The notes below the pieces were generated by a model. It had not been told where the DNA came from. It was given only the letters and a program-made list of their open reading frames with translations, and did not search any database. Both the position numbers and the translations under genes were made by a program. Shown one piece after another: positions 38,670 through 49,129 of a DNA stretch of 64,000 bases (position 1 is its first letter; every line of letters starts with the position of its first letter). The stretch is from assembly GCA_037043015.1 (NCBI GenBank), contig CM073323.1, positions 15,021,258 through 15,085,257 of the forward strand, read 5' to 3'. Source of the stretch: Bryum argenteum. Lineage: Eukaryota; Streptophyta; Bryopsida; Bryales; Bryaceae.

Positions 38670-41058
38670 TTTCCAGGTATCAACACATCCGATTGCAATC
38701 CTTCGTGTTTATGACCTTAATGCGTATATATATTTGACATGTGATAACTACATTCATTTGCAGGTTGAGCATTACACTTTAAAGGAAGGTTGCTGTTCTG
38801 GAGTGTTGGAGTGGCTAGATTTGAAAATGGGTGACGAGCAGCTGTTTGGGGCTCCGTTGACAGGAAGTAGCAACTTTTAAGTGGATATGTTTGGCTGGTT
38901 AGTTTGTTGACCTGGTTCATCTGATTTTGGAGACATGTACTATTGCACATGGAAGTAAGTGGGGGGTTACACTCATAGCGCAGATACTTAGATACGTTAC
39001 TTACACAGCTTTTGTTTGTATTGTGAGGCTTTATTAGGATACATCTGCTTTGCTACTTTCGAGAAAGTGCAAGGGACTTGAGCTTTTCTAATCAAGTCTG
39101 ACATGATAAGTTTTGGTTTGTGAACACTCTGGGTATTGTGGTGCTAGTGCTGAGTGGGGTCGTGGGATACCACCACTTTTTCTGGTGTGGCACCCGAGCT
39201 GTAGCTGCCGACTCTTTGCTGCTGGTTTTGTGTTGGGGCGCTGTGTATGCTGTCCGGTTGATCCTTGGTGCATGATGCTGCTGCTGTTGGGCCAGAGTTA
39301 CTAGATACTAAAGCTCGTTCCCGGCTCTTCGTGCTGTTGTTGGGGCCCAGCTACATGTTCAATGGAATGCATATATTCATCTATTTGGCAGGGGTCTGCA
39401 GCTGATCGAAGTCGAGGTATTAATTATCATCCCAGATGCAGAATGCATAACCGTTATCACCTAATCGCCAACTTGTTCTCGTTGGAGAAAGACGGTAAGG
39501 GCGCTGTTTCCGCGAATCCGTGAGCGATCATGTGCTGTAAGTATTGCAATCTCATAGACACCAAGCTCTTGAGGTAACCACTGGGCTCCAATGTACTACA
39601 AATTTCTTTGGGTTTGTTACTACGTAGGTAAGTAGCTTACCTGTATATCCTGCTTGTATGCAACCGTTTTGTTCATATTCGTTGACCGTGTTATTGAATT
39701 TGCAAGAAAGGAGGAGTGCTGCTGTTAATTTGGAGAGAAGCACATCTGTCTTCAGCAGAATTTTTTGTTCAGGGAACAGCAGTGTGAAAACACGAGCAGG
39801 ATGGGTCCCTCTCAATAGTGGGCTTGCCTTTTGCTACAGCTGAAATGTAGCTGCCTACTTGCCTGCAGAAAAGGCTTATCACATTTTTGAAGATGATTCT
39901 AATGAGCTTGTCACCTGACCTCCATCACAAGTTCGAGAGAATCATCAATCAATCTGGCTTCTTTCTCCCACTACTCCTCAAGTGAATCGCATCATTTTCT
40001 TCGAGACTACGTTAGGAGTAAACGTGAGTTTATCTCGGCTCCCTTCTAAAACCTAAATCATCACAGCCTGTTTGCTGAGGTGCAGTTTACGTATTCTAAT
40101 AACTTCGAAGAGAACAGCTTACGTTGAGGTGGTATGGCCTGGGTCATCTGTGTATCTCTCCAGGTACTCTCGCAAAATGTGCAGGTCAACCTTCACCTTA
40201 GCTTTAGATGTCTTTCAGTAGAAGGATCTTGATCAGTTGATGCCCCACAGTGCAACCTGCACTATGGAGGTGAGGTATTCTTCGTCGAGGAAGATACTGT
40301 CTTCCAACTTATCCTGTCCAACAAGTCTCTTGTTGGTGACGACGAAGGCTTGATATTTTAGGGGCACCAAGAGCCAAAATGAAAGGAAAGCGAGAAGCGC
40401 CATCCCTTATGATGGTAATGGCGGCGCTGGACATTCTTCCTTGTATGGTTTCGCTCTCTTCTATGTGCAGGCTCTCAGCGTTGAGGAGCGTGTTTATGAG
40501 TTAGTCCTGTGATGGACCCTTTCAGAGCTGCTGTGCGTTTATCAGCAAGCGCAATTGTGTCTGCACAGCTGAAGCAATCTGCGCGAAGTAGAATGACAAA
40601 CTGAGGTTATTTCAGTAAGGGTTGGTTCAGGGATTTAATCTGCTCTTTTAATCTGGAGAGTCAGGTACAATTATGTAAGATCCAGGTCTGCTTTTGTGAA
40701 AGCGAATCTTATCTGCCTTGGTCCAGGATTTTAATAAAAGTTATCTAATTTTTGTGTCGAACATGATCTTCTCGTTTGATTCAAATCTCGATGCGAGGGA
40801 ATTATGTTCTACATCCCTGGTTGGTCCTTGTTGGTACTAGAGTGTACATTGATGCTGTCACGTAGAATCTTCATCAAGAGGTGATCCAAAACTTACACCG
40901 AGATAAAATCTTCAGATGATTAGGAGCTTTGAGGGTTATTGCTTTGAAAGTGACTTCAGATGACTTTGGAAGCACGCGGTTTACATGGAGCATACCACTT
41001 GCAAGGTCAAGACCGTTCATCTGAAGTCACATACCACTTAGACCGTGCATACCACTTA
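38670..41058. other. 3' flank of SC35 and unassigned DNA
   Basis: The first few hundred bases are probably 3' untranslated sequence. The rest has no recognised gene. From about 40,790 to 41,058 some words could belong to the left half of a Tc1/mariner transposase whose right half appears at 44,555, but the left half is too worn to be sure. Confidence 0.35.
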
Positions 41059-41497
41059 GGGCCGCTTTACACGAGGGGCCAAGCCGTTGATGGGGCCAAT
41101 GAACACCAAAATCCAGCAATATGATTGGTCAGTTTTCTGAAATTGGCCCGAGGGGCCTTACACGGGGAGTCAAGGCCAAATTTTTGAAACAATTTTTTAA
41201 TGGCTGGGGGACAAAATCTGACACGGCCCGCGCGCCAAAAATCGGGTGCTACAAGAATGGAAGGCCGTTTCTTGGCCTCGGGGCCGTTTCCACAAATCCT
41301 TATTTTTTAAATTTTTTTTTAAAAAACTATTTTTTCAGCAAATCAGCACCATCAAATAGTGCCAAAATCTGGACGGTGGAAATTGCTCTCCTTTTCTTTC
41401 ACCCTCTTCCTCTTCCACTTCTTCATTCTTTTTTCTCTTGCCTTGCTTGAGTGCTGTTTGTCATTGTCTTGTTTGTTGCTGAAATTTTTGAGATTTG

Positions 41498-42846
41498 ATG
41501 GAGGGTTCATCTTCCCAAATCCCCGGATGGAGTAGTGAGGAGTATGATGCATCGCATAGGGCATATAGCTTGGAGTCTCACGCATTTCAGCCCTTTAATG
41601 TCTTATCACAGCAAAACCCTAGAAATGTCGAAATTCCAGAGTTTTTTAGGAGGTCGATTGGTTCAATTACTCCTACTCCACCTCCACTAATTTCAGGGTT
41701 TATCACACCATCGAAGAGAAGCTTTGAGGAAATTGAAGAAGATGATGATGTGGAGATTATTGCACCAATTGCTCCCAAGAAGAAGGTCGTTTCGAAAAGG
41801 GCAACATCTTCAAAAAAGGCTCCAAAGAAAAACTCGTGAAGAAGGAAGAGGAGGAGGAGGAGGAGGATGACAAGAAGCATTGGAAGGACAATTACGTCCT
41901 TCAAATGATTGCATTGCGAGGGGAGATGGACCCGAATTTGTCAAGAATGCCAAAAACAAGGTAATTGCTCATACCTAAATTTTTTTGTCCATAAGTTTGC
42001 TTATGAAAAAAAAAAAAAAAAATTCAGATTGGGCCTTTTAAAGGCCTTGGCCTTAGCCGCTTTGCCCCCTTTATCCCCCATTGGGGACTTATGAGAAAGT
42101 TGAGGCCTTTGCCATGGAGGGAATCTGGGTGAGTGCATTGGGACTTGAACCACTGGTGAATGCCTTGCACATGCTTGCCAAGGTCTTCTTCTCCCCCTTG
42201 AGATGTCCTAATTTGTATTAGCCTTCTATTTGTACACTTTGCAAAGCTGTAATTTTTGGGAATTAGGGATTTCAGAGTCAAATGTGCTGATTTTTTTCAC
42301 TAATTCGATGTTTTAGGTTCAATCACAATATGTAATTGCTTATGTGTTAATTTTTTCACTCCAATGTTTTAGGTGTTGATACATGGTCAAGCTTCATACT
42401 CGGATGATTGCGGTGATTCCCGGATTAAATCGAACTTCCGAGGCATGCAAGAAGAAATTCAACATCTTGTTCAAGCAATACCGAATTGACAAGCTTGCAA
42501 ATGGTGTCTCCGGATCAGACCGTAAGGAGTGTAAGTTTTATGAAGCTTTTGATCAATGGTGGCACCAAACAGTACCATTTCCAAACATGTCACTTCAACG
42601 GCAAGTGACACCACACCGGTTCAAGCTAGTCAAGATAGTGATGAAGGTGGGAATAAAGAACAAAATTCAACAACTACTACAAGTTCTTCTCAAAAACAAG
42701 CCAAGAAGACTTTTCAAGATCAAACTCTAGGTATGTTCACTCAAATGGTAGAGAATAGTACCATCATGGTTAAAAACTTTGAGAAAACAAATGCTTTACT
42801 AGAGAAGGTAGAGCATCAAATGGACCGCCTCATAGATAAACTATAG
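41498..42846 (+). pseudogene. Harbinger Myb/SANT-like (trihelix-type) protein, broken
   Basis: It starts MEGSSSQIPGWSSEEYD. A later part reads KKHWKDNYVLQMIALRGEMD, a Trp-containing helix typical of the Myb/trihelix-like DNA-binding protein of PIF/Harbinger elements, and ends at a GT donor near 41,960. A second coding block from about 42,383 has RTSEACKKKFNILFKQY, the third helix region of the domain, then KKTFQDQTLGMFTQMVENST and a coiled-coil-like C-terminus ending MDRLIDKL. The frame changes near 41,837 and again near 42,560, so the gene is damaged. In active elements this partner brings the transposase to the nucleus and the ends. Confidence 0.75.
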
Positions 42847-42883
42847 ATGCTACTTATGTTTCTACTCTTCATCACTTTCCATG

Positions 42884-44315
42884 CTAGGAAAGAGAATTCT
42901 CCCCTCTTTGAGCAAATGAGCTTCCCAAAATGAATTCGCCAAAGAATTCATGGGCTTGTGTAGCTTGAATCAATAAATTTTTCACCCTTGCTTCCCTTTC
43001 AAGCCTTGTTTCATGTGCCTCGGTATTTTCAACTTCTTCAAATCCGCCATTGCTGTCCTTGTATGTAGCATCTTCATTTTCTTCCATGGACACATCATTG
43101 TCATTTATACGGAGAAACCGACGCATCTCTCTTGCACCTTCAATCTGCTTTGCATTGAAAATGTCCACATTTTCGAATTGCCCCATCAACCGGGAACTCT
43201 CTCTCCTCATAATTTGCTCACTTTCTTTTGCCCACTCATTGTCAAACACGTCTTTGTGTATAATACACAAATTATGCAAACATATGCAAGCGGTAACTAT
43301 AGACGGTATATGCCTTAAAGGCATGTCAATTCTTTTCAAAAGAATCCTCCAACGTCCCTTCAAAATACCAAAGGCTCTTTCAACGGCCATTCTAGTAGAG
43401 GATTGTATAAAGTTCCAATGAGCCTTAGCTCGTGGTAATCCCTCTTTTTCACCCTTAAACGGTGAATAAAACCACGGCCGCATTGGATAAGCGGCATCAC
43501 CTACAAGTTTATAGGGTGCTAATTTCCCACTCATTATTTTTTTTCCAATATGTGAATTTTGAAATAAAGTCCAATCATGACAACGGCCGCCCAACCAAAA
43601 TCATAATCCCAAAAACGACACCTACTATCTACCACACCTTGGAGAAGGGTCAATAATACCCCTTTCTACAATAATAAGAAGTTGGGTCTAGAGGAGGGGC
43701 TATGATAGGAATATGGCTACCATCTACCGCCCCTATTACATAAGGAATGCCCCTTAAATCCTCAAACTCTGCAGCAATTCTCCTCAATGTACTTGCCGTT
43801 TGTTTCTCAATTACTAATGGCTTCAAATGTTTTTCAATTGCCATACAAAATTCTCTAACAATTATAGATGCTGTACTTTCATGAACTCCATAAATTTCAA
43901 AGACATCCCCAAAAGAATTCCCACTACAAAGCCTATTGAGAGCAAGAGCAACTCGGGCTTTAAGTGGAATGGCACATCTCATGTTTGTATCTACTCGGTA
44001 CAATGAAGGAGCTAAAATACCACATAAATAATCAAAAGTCTCCGGGAGTAACCTTGTATGTTGCCGAAATAAATGTGTGGTATAGCTCCCAAACAATTGA
44101 TTCTCCAAAAAAAAAGTTGTACGATCCCGCATCCAAATGCTCCGTGCTTCCCTTGAAAAGCCATCTCCCTCCACCATGATAGCATACATTATAGTCATGG
44201 CACTATAATGTTGAGCCAATGCCAATTGTTGCAAAATTGCAACAACGGAAAAAACATGCCTTATGGCCATAAAGAAAACAAGTGCAACTAACACCTTATG
44301 CCTCCTCTCATCCAT
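42884..44315 (-). pseudogene. PIF/Harbinger DDE transposase, broken
   Basis: A start at MDERRHKVLVALVFF is likely. The N-terminal helical part is followed by the catalytic fold: first aspartate in IGAVDGSHIPI, second in the GVVDSRCRFWDYDFGW region with the downstream HDW, and the final glutamate in MAVERAFGILKGRW. The motif KLVGDAAYPMRPW is also diagnostic (DDE_Tnp_4, PF13359). Two frame changes lie near 43,650 and 43,590, between the first and second catalytic aspartates, so this copy cannot make a full enzyme. The tail after FGILKGRW is acidic and ends near GENSLS. The enzyme would cut at the terminal repeats and duplicate TTA. Confidence 0.88.
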
Positions 44316-44554
44316 CTTTATCAAATGATAAAGAAGAAAGATCAAGATGGGTTGAAATAGTCGAAAACTCCTCTTATGGCCTCTAGAAACGGCCCCAAGG
44401 GCTTTACACATGGGAGAATCGGCCCCCACTTTATTAATTTCTTAATGTGTTCACCAAGCGGCCCATTGAGCCATTTGGGCTCAAATTTTGAGTGAAACGG
44501 CTTGGAGATTTGTTGGCCTCGACTCCCCATGTAAAGCGTCCCTTAGACTGTTCT

Positions 44555-44720
44555 CGTCTTACTTTCCAACAAGATAATGTTCTTGTTCACACACCAAAGA
44601 TGCTTCACGCGTGGATCTCCTGACAACCTTTTGCTCTCCTCCCTTCCTAGTTTAAATCCCATTGAACATTTTAGGTAAATTCTCAAACGGAGACTAAATT
44701 AGGCTTCCACACTGCATTAT
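44555..44720 (+). pseudogene. Tc1/mariner-type transposase relic
   Basis: Coding remains read LTFQQDNVLVHTPKMLHAWI and, after a frame change, PSLNPIEHF then LKRRL. This is the 'QQDN-x-x-x-H' followed by 'LNPIE' pair of Tc1/mariner DD(E/D) transposases. The fragment begins right after the Harbinger element's target duplication, suggesting Harbinger jumped into an older Tc1/mariner copy whose other half would lie before 41,056. Confidence 0.65.
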
Positions 44721-46429
44721 AACACTGCTTCCAAGCTAGGACTAGATTTCTGGCGACAATATGTGTTCTTACAATGCACTATCAATGAAATAGGAAGTCC
44801 CAAGTCATTATGCAGTTAGGACGGCCATGGCACATGGTTGCCCAAGCCGCCCTAAATGCATGTAGAACTTGGCACTCCCCGTCCCTGTGATTACGCACCG
44901 TAAGAAACTCGTAAGAACTCGTAGTTTGTGGACTCCTCGGCGCTCCTCAGGAATGTTCCGTGAGAAAACCCGCCTCAAATCTTATCTTGACTCTACAATG
45001 CACGGACGGGGAATTATAAATCGGCCTCTATGAGTTCACCATGGCGAATGGCTTGGAGAGACTGAGCTTTGCCTGTAGGCATGAAGCGCCCTAGCTTCAT
45101 GAGTCCAGGTGACCGTCGCTGTCGGTCGACGAGGCCGGTAATGACCAGAGTTGGGGAATAACCGTCAGTCAGTTACAAGTTAACCGAATGAAAATGAAAA
45201 TTAATCGAACTTGATTAATAATCTGAGGCATAGAAACTGTCAATTTTTCATCGGCAATGGAAATGAGCTGAAAACCCGTATTCCGGGGAATTAAAAGAGG
45301 CTGAAAATGCCATGATACAATGCCTCACGACCAAAGCGCACTAAACGACTCGGTAATGCCAGAAACTGCAAAGTCCTAGGACAAAGAGAGGGCGAGGGAA
45401 GGACAACGGAGTAGACTGATCCAACCCGTAAAAAAATCCCATAAGGACAATGGAAATGAGCTTGTGGCACTGCTGAACATTCAGAACTTAAGCCGAGAAT
45501 ACTGGTAAATGGTCAGTGTTTGACCGGTTCTTCTGAGGGTATTGGCGCCCCAACCAGTTATCACTTGGTCCATAGGAGTGGGAACCAGCTTGCAAGTTAG
45601 GGTATTGTTCCCCTCACCCCGCCGCGGTGTCGCCCGAGTTCCACACTGCTCCGCTTCGCTCACAGTCCACTCACCCCCTCGACACTACTCCGCTTGATCG
45701 ACACTACTCAGTTCAACTCACACTCTGCTGCAACCGCTTTGACTCCCGAAGCCTATTCTGGTGCTCAATGAGCAAACTCTGACATTGCTCCCGCAGCTTC
45801 TTACCATGGACCATTTCTTTTTAGCGTCCTATTTGCTCTGCTGTGGCTGTTCACTTCGCCCCTTTTAGTTCTTCCCGAACTGCAACAACGAAGACAAGAC
45901 AGAGAATACTTGCAATTAGCTGGTAAGTTCCTATTCTGGCAAGATCAAAGTAAGAAGGGACATGTCTGTGCCCTTTGAAGATCTAATCTTGTGAGCTTTC
46001 GGTGTGAATGGTAAGATTTAGTATATCTTGAAAATGTGTTGAATAAATGCATATAGCTGATTTATAGAATGCCTCTTATTTATTGATTTGTCATTGTTTG
46101 TTTGTATATATGTAGGTTGAAACTGCATGTTGTAGTACCTTTATGCTTTGAAGATAAATAAGTGGCATTCAATAAATCACATGAATAAACATACAAATGA
46201 CATGAATAAGTACATTGATAAGTGCATTCATGTCATTTGTATGTTTGTAATTTGCTTTCAACATGACTTCAAGAGAATGACAAAGAACTCTTAGAGCTAC
46301 GTTGTTTAGAGCTGGTCAAGCGCAACCTTAGTTAGAAGTTGCTCATTTTGTGGTTGGAGCCACTTCTGCCCATTCAAATGAGCGCAAGAGTAGAATTACT
46401 ACTATTCAAGATGCAAACATGTTGTAGAA
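44721..46429. other. unassigned DNA between transposon relics
   Basis: No gene recognised. A foldback region lies at about 46,050-46,250. The stretch around 45,480-45,760 is more GC-rich and could be a worn repeat, but I cannot assign it. Confidence 0.4.
46187..46246. repeat. perfect 21-bp inverted repeat, 18-nt loop
   Basis: The arm at 46187-46207 and the arm at 46226-46246 are exact reverse complements (the first begins AAACATACAAATGACATG). A second, looser complementary pair lies outside it (GAATGCCTCTTATTTATT against AATAAGTGGCATTC), so the region about 46,050-46,250 is a foldback structure. Confidence 0.85.
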
Positions 46430-46875
46430 GGATAAGTGGCTCCAGGATTTTTACTAGCTAGAGTTCAATTCAGAACTCTATAAAACATTTTGTAAAGTTT
46501 GTAAGGCAGGAAGAGGTTGTGATGTCTTTGCAACAGATGGATCTGTCGAGATCAAATATTGTGCCTTTCATGACCTTTCATCAAAGTGTGAAGCATCGTA
46601 AATTGGCATGGGCATGCCAATCAGGTGGCGAAAGAATCGAAAAGGATATTGCTGAACAAGCAAAAACAACAAACAATGCTCTTCATTTCCTTTGCATGGC
46701 AACATACTATATAGGCATGAATTCCATTCATTTTAGTAAGTTTACTTCCTTATGTGATCTTCTAGTAGATATGAAGAATGAAATCACTCGTATGATGTAT
46801 TATGATGACAAAGCATGTGCTGACATGCTAATTTGTATTTCAAGCGTTATTCACTTATTCATAGTAAAATGTTAG
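46430..46875 (+). pseudogene. degraded hAT-like transposase fragment
   Basis: A first block reads KDKWLQDF, then FCKVCKAGRGCDVFATDGS, like the TTF-type zinc finger that opens hAT transposases of the ZNF862/DUF4371 kind. A second block in another frame, at 46,519-46,875, includes FHQSVKHRKLAWACQS and later LCDLLVDMKNEI. Stops and a frame change separate the pieces. No ends were identified. The assignment rests on pattern memory only. Confidence 0.35.
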
Positions 46876-46947
46876 AACACGTAATTCGTTATAATGAGAA
46901 TATTCAAACTCTCAGAAATCAATCGACCTAAATTCCAACATATGTAT

Positions 46948-47020
46948 CGAGCTAAACGCGCGTGTTTTAGAGCAAAACGCGCGTGATGTAGAGCTAAACG
47001 CGCGTGTTGTAAAGCTAAAC
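46948..47020. repeat. 21-bp tandem repeat, about 3.5 copies
   Basis: Each unit contains GAGCTAAACGCGCGTG (one copy has GAGCAAAA). The GAGCTAAA word is the half-site of the palindromes at 47,295, 49,001, 49,285 and 50,741. Confidence 0.9.
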
Positions 47021-47294
47021 TGAATACAAAAGATGATGAAAGTAGGAAACGCAAAATGTATACTGAGAGCAACTTGCAAAAAGAGCACAATAAAACGATA
47101 ATCTCAATTAAACTGGGAATCGACAATCAACTCCGAAAAAGTACAAACACTTAAATTGTTGACTTTAAGGCATAACAACTGTACCCATACGGAACTACGG
47201 ATAAGAAGTAGGACTTCTACGTGCATTTCTAAGATGAATCTATTGGCAAAAAGTCACGACACGATAAATTGATAGCTCAAATTGCACTGAGGTC

Positions 47295-47317
47295 ATTTAG
47301 CTCGACTAGAGCTAAAT
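47295..47317. repeat. palindrome copy A (ATTTAGCTC-5-GAGCTAAAT)
   Basis: Nine-base arms separated by GACTA, about 30 bp beyond the stop codon of the DUF7869-type gene. Confidence 0.85.
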
Positions 47318-47348
47318 TGACATGCCCAAATAAAGTAGGGATGTCAGG

Positions 47349-48910
47349 CTACTCCTCTCCACCGTCGAACCGCTCAATACTTTGTTTGATGATGTCGATT
47401 TGACGCTCCGATAATGAAATAATGGGACGCCGAGAGCCAAGTTTTGCACTTGATTTCCATGACGTAAAAATAGCATCAGCATGAAGCCATTCCGGGATGT
47501 GAGTGTCTTCAACTTTCCATTTGAATGTCTTCTTCGTATCCCAATCAGCATAGGTTTCCTGAACAACACTATTTTTTGATGCAGGTTGAAAATATTGCAT
47601 TTGAATACAGCATGGATAGTTGTGATCAACATCGAAATCAGTTAGAGACCTAGCAATCCAGAAAGGACGAGCATCCCCATCAGCTGGACGTAGAGCTACA
47701 AAATATCCAGCAAAAACATCTCGACCAACCCGAAACGACTCCCTTGGTCTATCACACAACCGTCCGATAAAGTGCGGATCACGCCCATATTCATCTCGCA
47801 ATTTGCCAGTATTTAAGAACTCTCGTGTCGCAGGTACTCGAGTTAAAGGCCAACACCCGTTCTTCAAAAATGAAGACACTTCTGTAGACTCAACCAACGC
47901 AAGCTTCACAGCTCGCCAATAGCGAATAACAAATTCATGACGCCGACCAAATTCTCCAGATATGTCCTCCGCACTTGAAGTCTCCCACATCTTAATAAAC
48001 ACTCCAATGCCTTTTACAATGTCATCACAGTTCTTCATGGGAATGGGCGCCAAAGGTTTCATCTCACCTGTAGGTAACAATGGTTTCCCGTACTTCGGTC
48101 CTCTTTCCACAATTTTATGACTCCATTAGTAGAAGCTAACCACTCATTGTCTGTGCATAACATCTTATACTGCATCATGGGCCATCCATTGTCATGCTTG
48201 TAAAACTTGAATTGCTGACCCTCCGAATGCCCAACTAGAATTTCATCTCTAGAACCAATGTAATCTTTGATATAACCCTTGAAGTCAGGTATTTCCTCTA
48301 TCAAATGAGGAATGACCGGCAAAGACTCCGCGTCCATAAATGACTCCATCAACTGAGGAAGTGTGAGAAACTCATTCTCTTTGAGATTCATGCTGCAACG
48401 TCCGAAGAGGGCGTCAATATCTTCGTAGGTATGTCCAACTAACAAGAAACTGACATATACTTCACGGAACACACCCATGTGTACCAGAAGAGACCAAAAG
48501 CAAAACATAAATCTATTCTTGTTGTCAGAAGCTGCGTTGTCCAGTTGCACTTGCAAGACAGGAGGTAGAGGCTCCGCCACCCCAGAAACTTCACTTTGAG
48601 GTAGAAGAGAGTTTAAACACCCTTCTTTTCCAAACAATACAGCTTCAAATAAAGGCAGCGACCCCGAATTTGCAAATAATGACTTCGAATACGAGATCGG
48701 AACACCTTCTAAATCTCGTAAAAGCTTTAATATTGATTCAACAGTGTGATTGCAATCAGTTGGATAAATATCAAGCCCATAATGAGCATACCAGACATCG
48801 CTATGCCCGTGCGCGATCATGCCAGTCACAGCAATTGGAAGCTTCATCAATGCATCATTTGCATTTGTTTTATGTGAAAATACAGGGCACGCAGTCTTTG
48901 CATGATCCAG
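47349..48910 (-). CDS. DUF7869-type protein (transposase-like, mobile-element gene)
   Basis: Coding starts in an exon whose high end fits an acceptor at 48911 (TTTAG/CTGG); the first exon(s) lie further upstream and are not resolved. Conserved features: LQVQLDNAASDNKNRFMF, LVHMGVFREVYVSFLLVGHT and YEDIDALFGR, the signature I know as DUF7869, found in many plant and animal repeat-associated proteins. The D-N-x-x-x-D-N-K-N and GHT-x-x-D-x-D blocks resemble an RNase H-like DDE core (inference). The C-terminal part has DVFAGYFVALRPAD followed by PFWIARSLTDF, like a BAH or chromo-type segment, and ends RFDGGEE. One base appears to be lost in the run of A near 48,105, shifting frame between the two parts, so the copy may be dead or have an unseen splice. 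It is divergent from the ParB-like gene. Confidence 0.6.
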
Positions 48911-49000
48911 CTAAATGGACTTACTATTAGGTTCAGGGTCATGCATATGATGCCTGACTCGAGTTACATGGTCTCGATCCTCGTTTTGAGGTCAGCCTAT

Positions 49001-49019
49001 TTAGCTCGAGTCGAGCTAA
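49001..49019. repeat. palindrome copy B (TTAGCTCGA-G-TCGAGCTAA)
   Basis: Nine-base perfect arms around one base, in the spacer between the divergent DUF7869-type and ParB-like genes. Confidence 0.9.
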
Positions 49020-49129
49020 TTGATCTCGCCACCTAATCAAGACATGTCGGATTTGATCGTCAAGATAATGACGATGTTTTACTGCCCTTGTGAATCTTAC
49101 ATGTGATTCTCGTTTGTTGAATGATAGTG

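Larger units (their letters stand above)
41059..44542. mobile_element. PIF/Harbinger DNA transposon, complete ends
   Basis: TTA target duplication on both sides (41056-41058 and 44543-44545). Terminal inverted repeats begin GGGCCGCTTTACACG on the left and GGGACGCTTTACATG on the right. Diverged extra copies of the same end motif lie just inside both ends (near 41,151 and 44,420, containing GGGCCTTACACGGGG-type sequence). The element carries the standard two genes: a Myb/SANT-like protein on the plus strand and a DDE transposase on the minus strand, converging. Both have frame breaks, so this 3.48-kb copy is not functional as it stands. Confidence 0.92.

Noticed and set aside
45480-45663. 60-codon minus-strand frame in a GC-richer patch, possible retroelement primer site
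   Set aside because: No tRNA-complementary primer site or repeat structure could be supported.
46872-47126. 84-codon minus-strand frame with HARLALHHARFAL repeats
   Set aside because: Translation of the 21-bp tandem array; the DNA motif, not the peptide, is what is shared with other sites.
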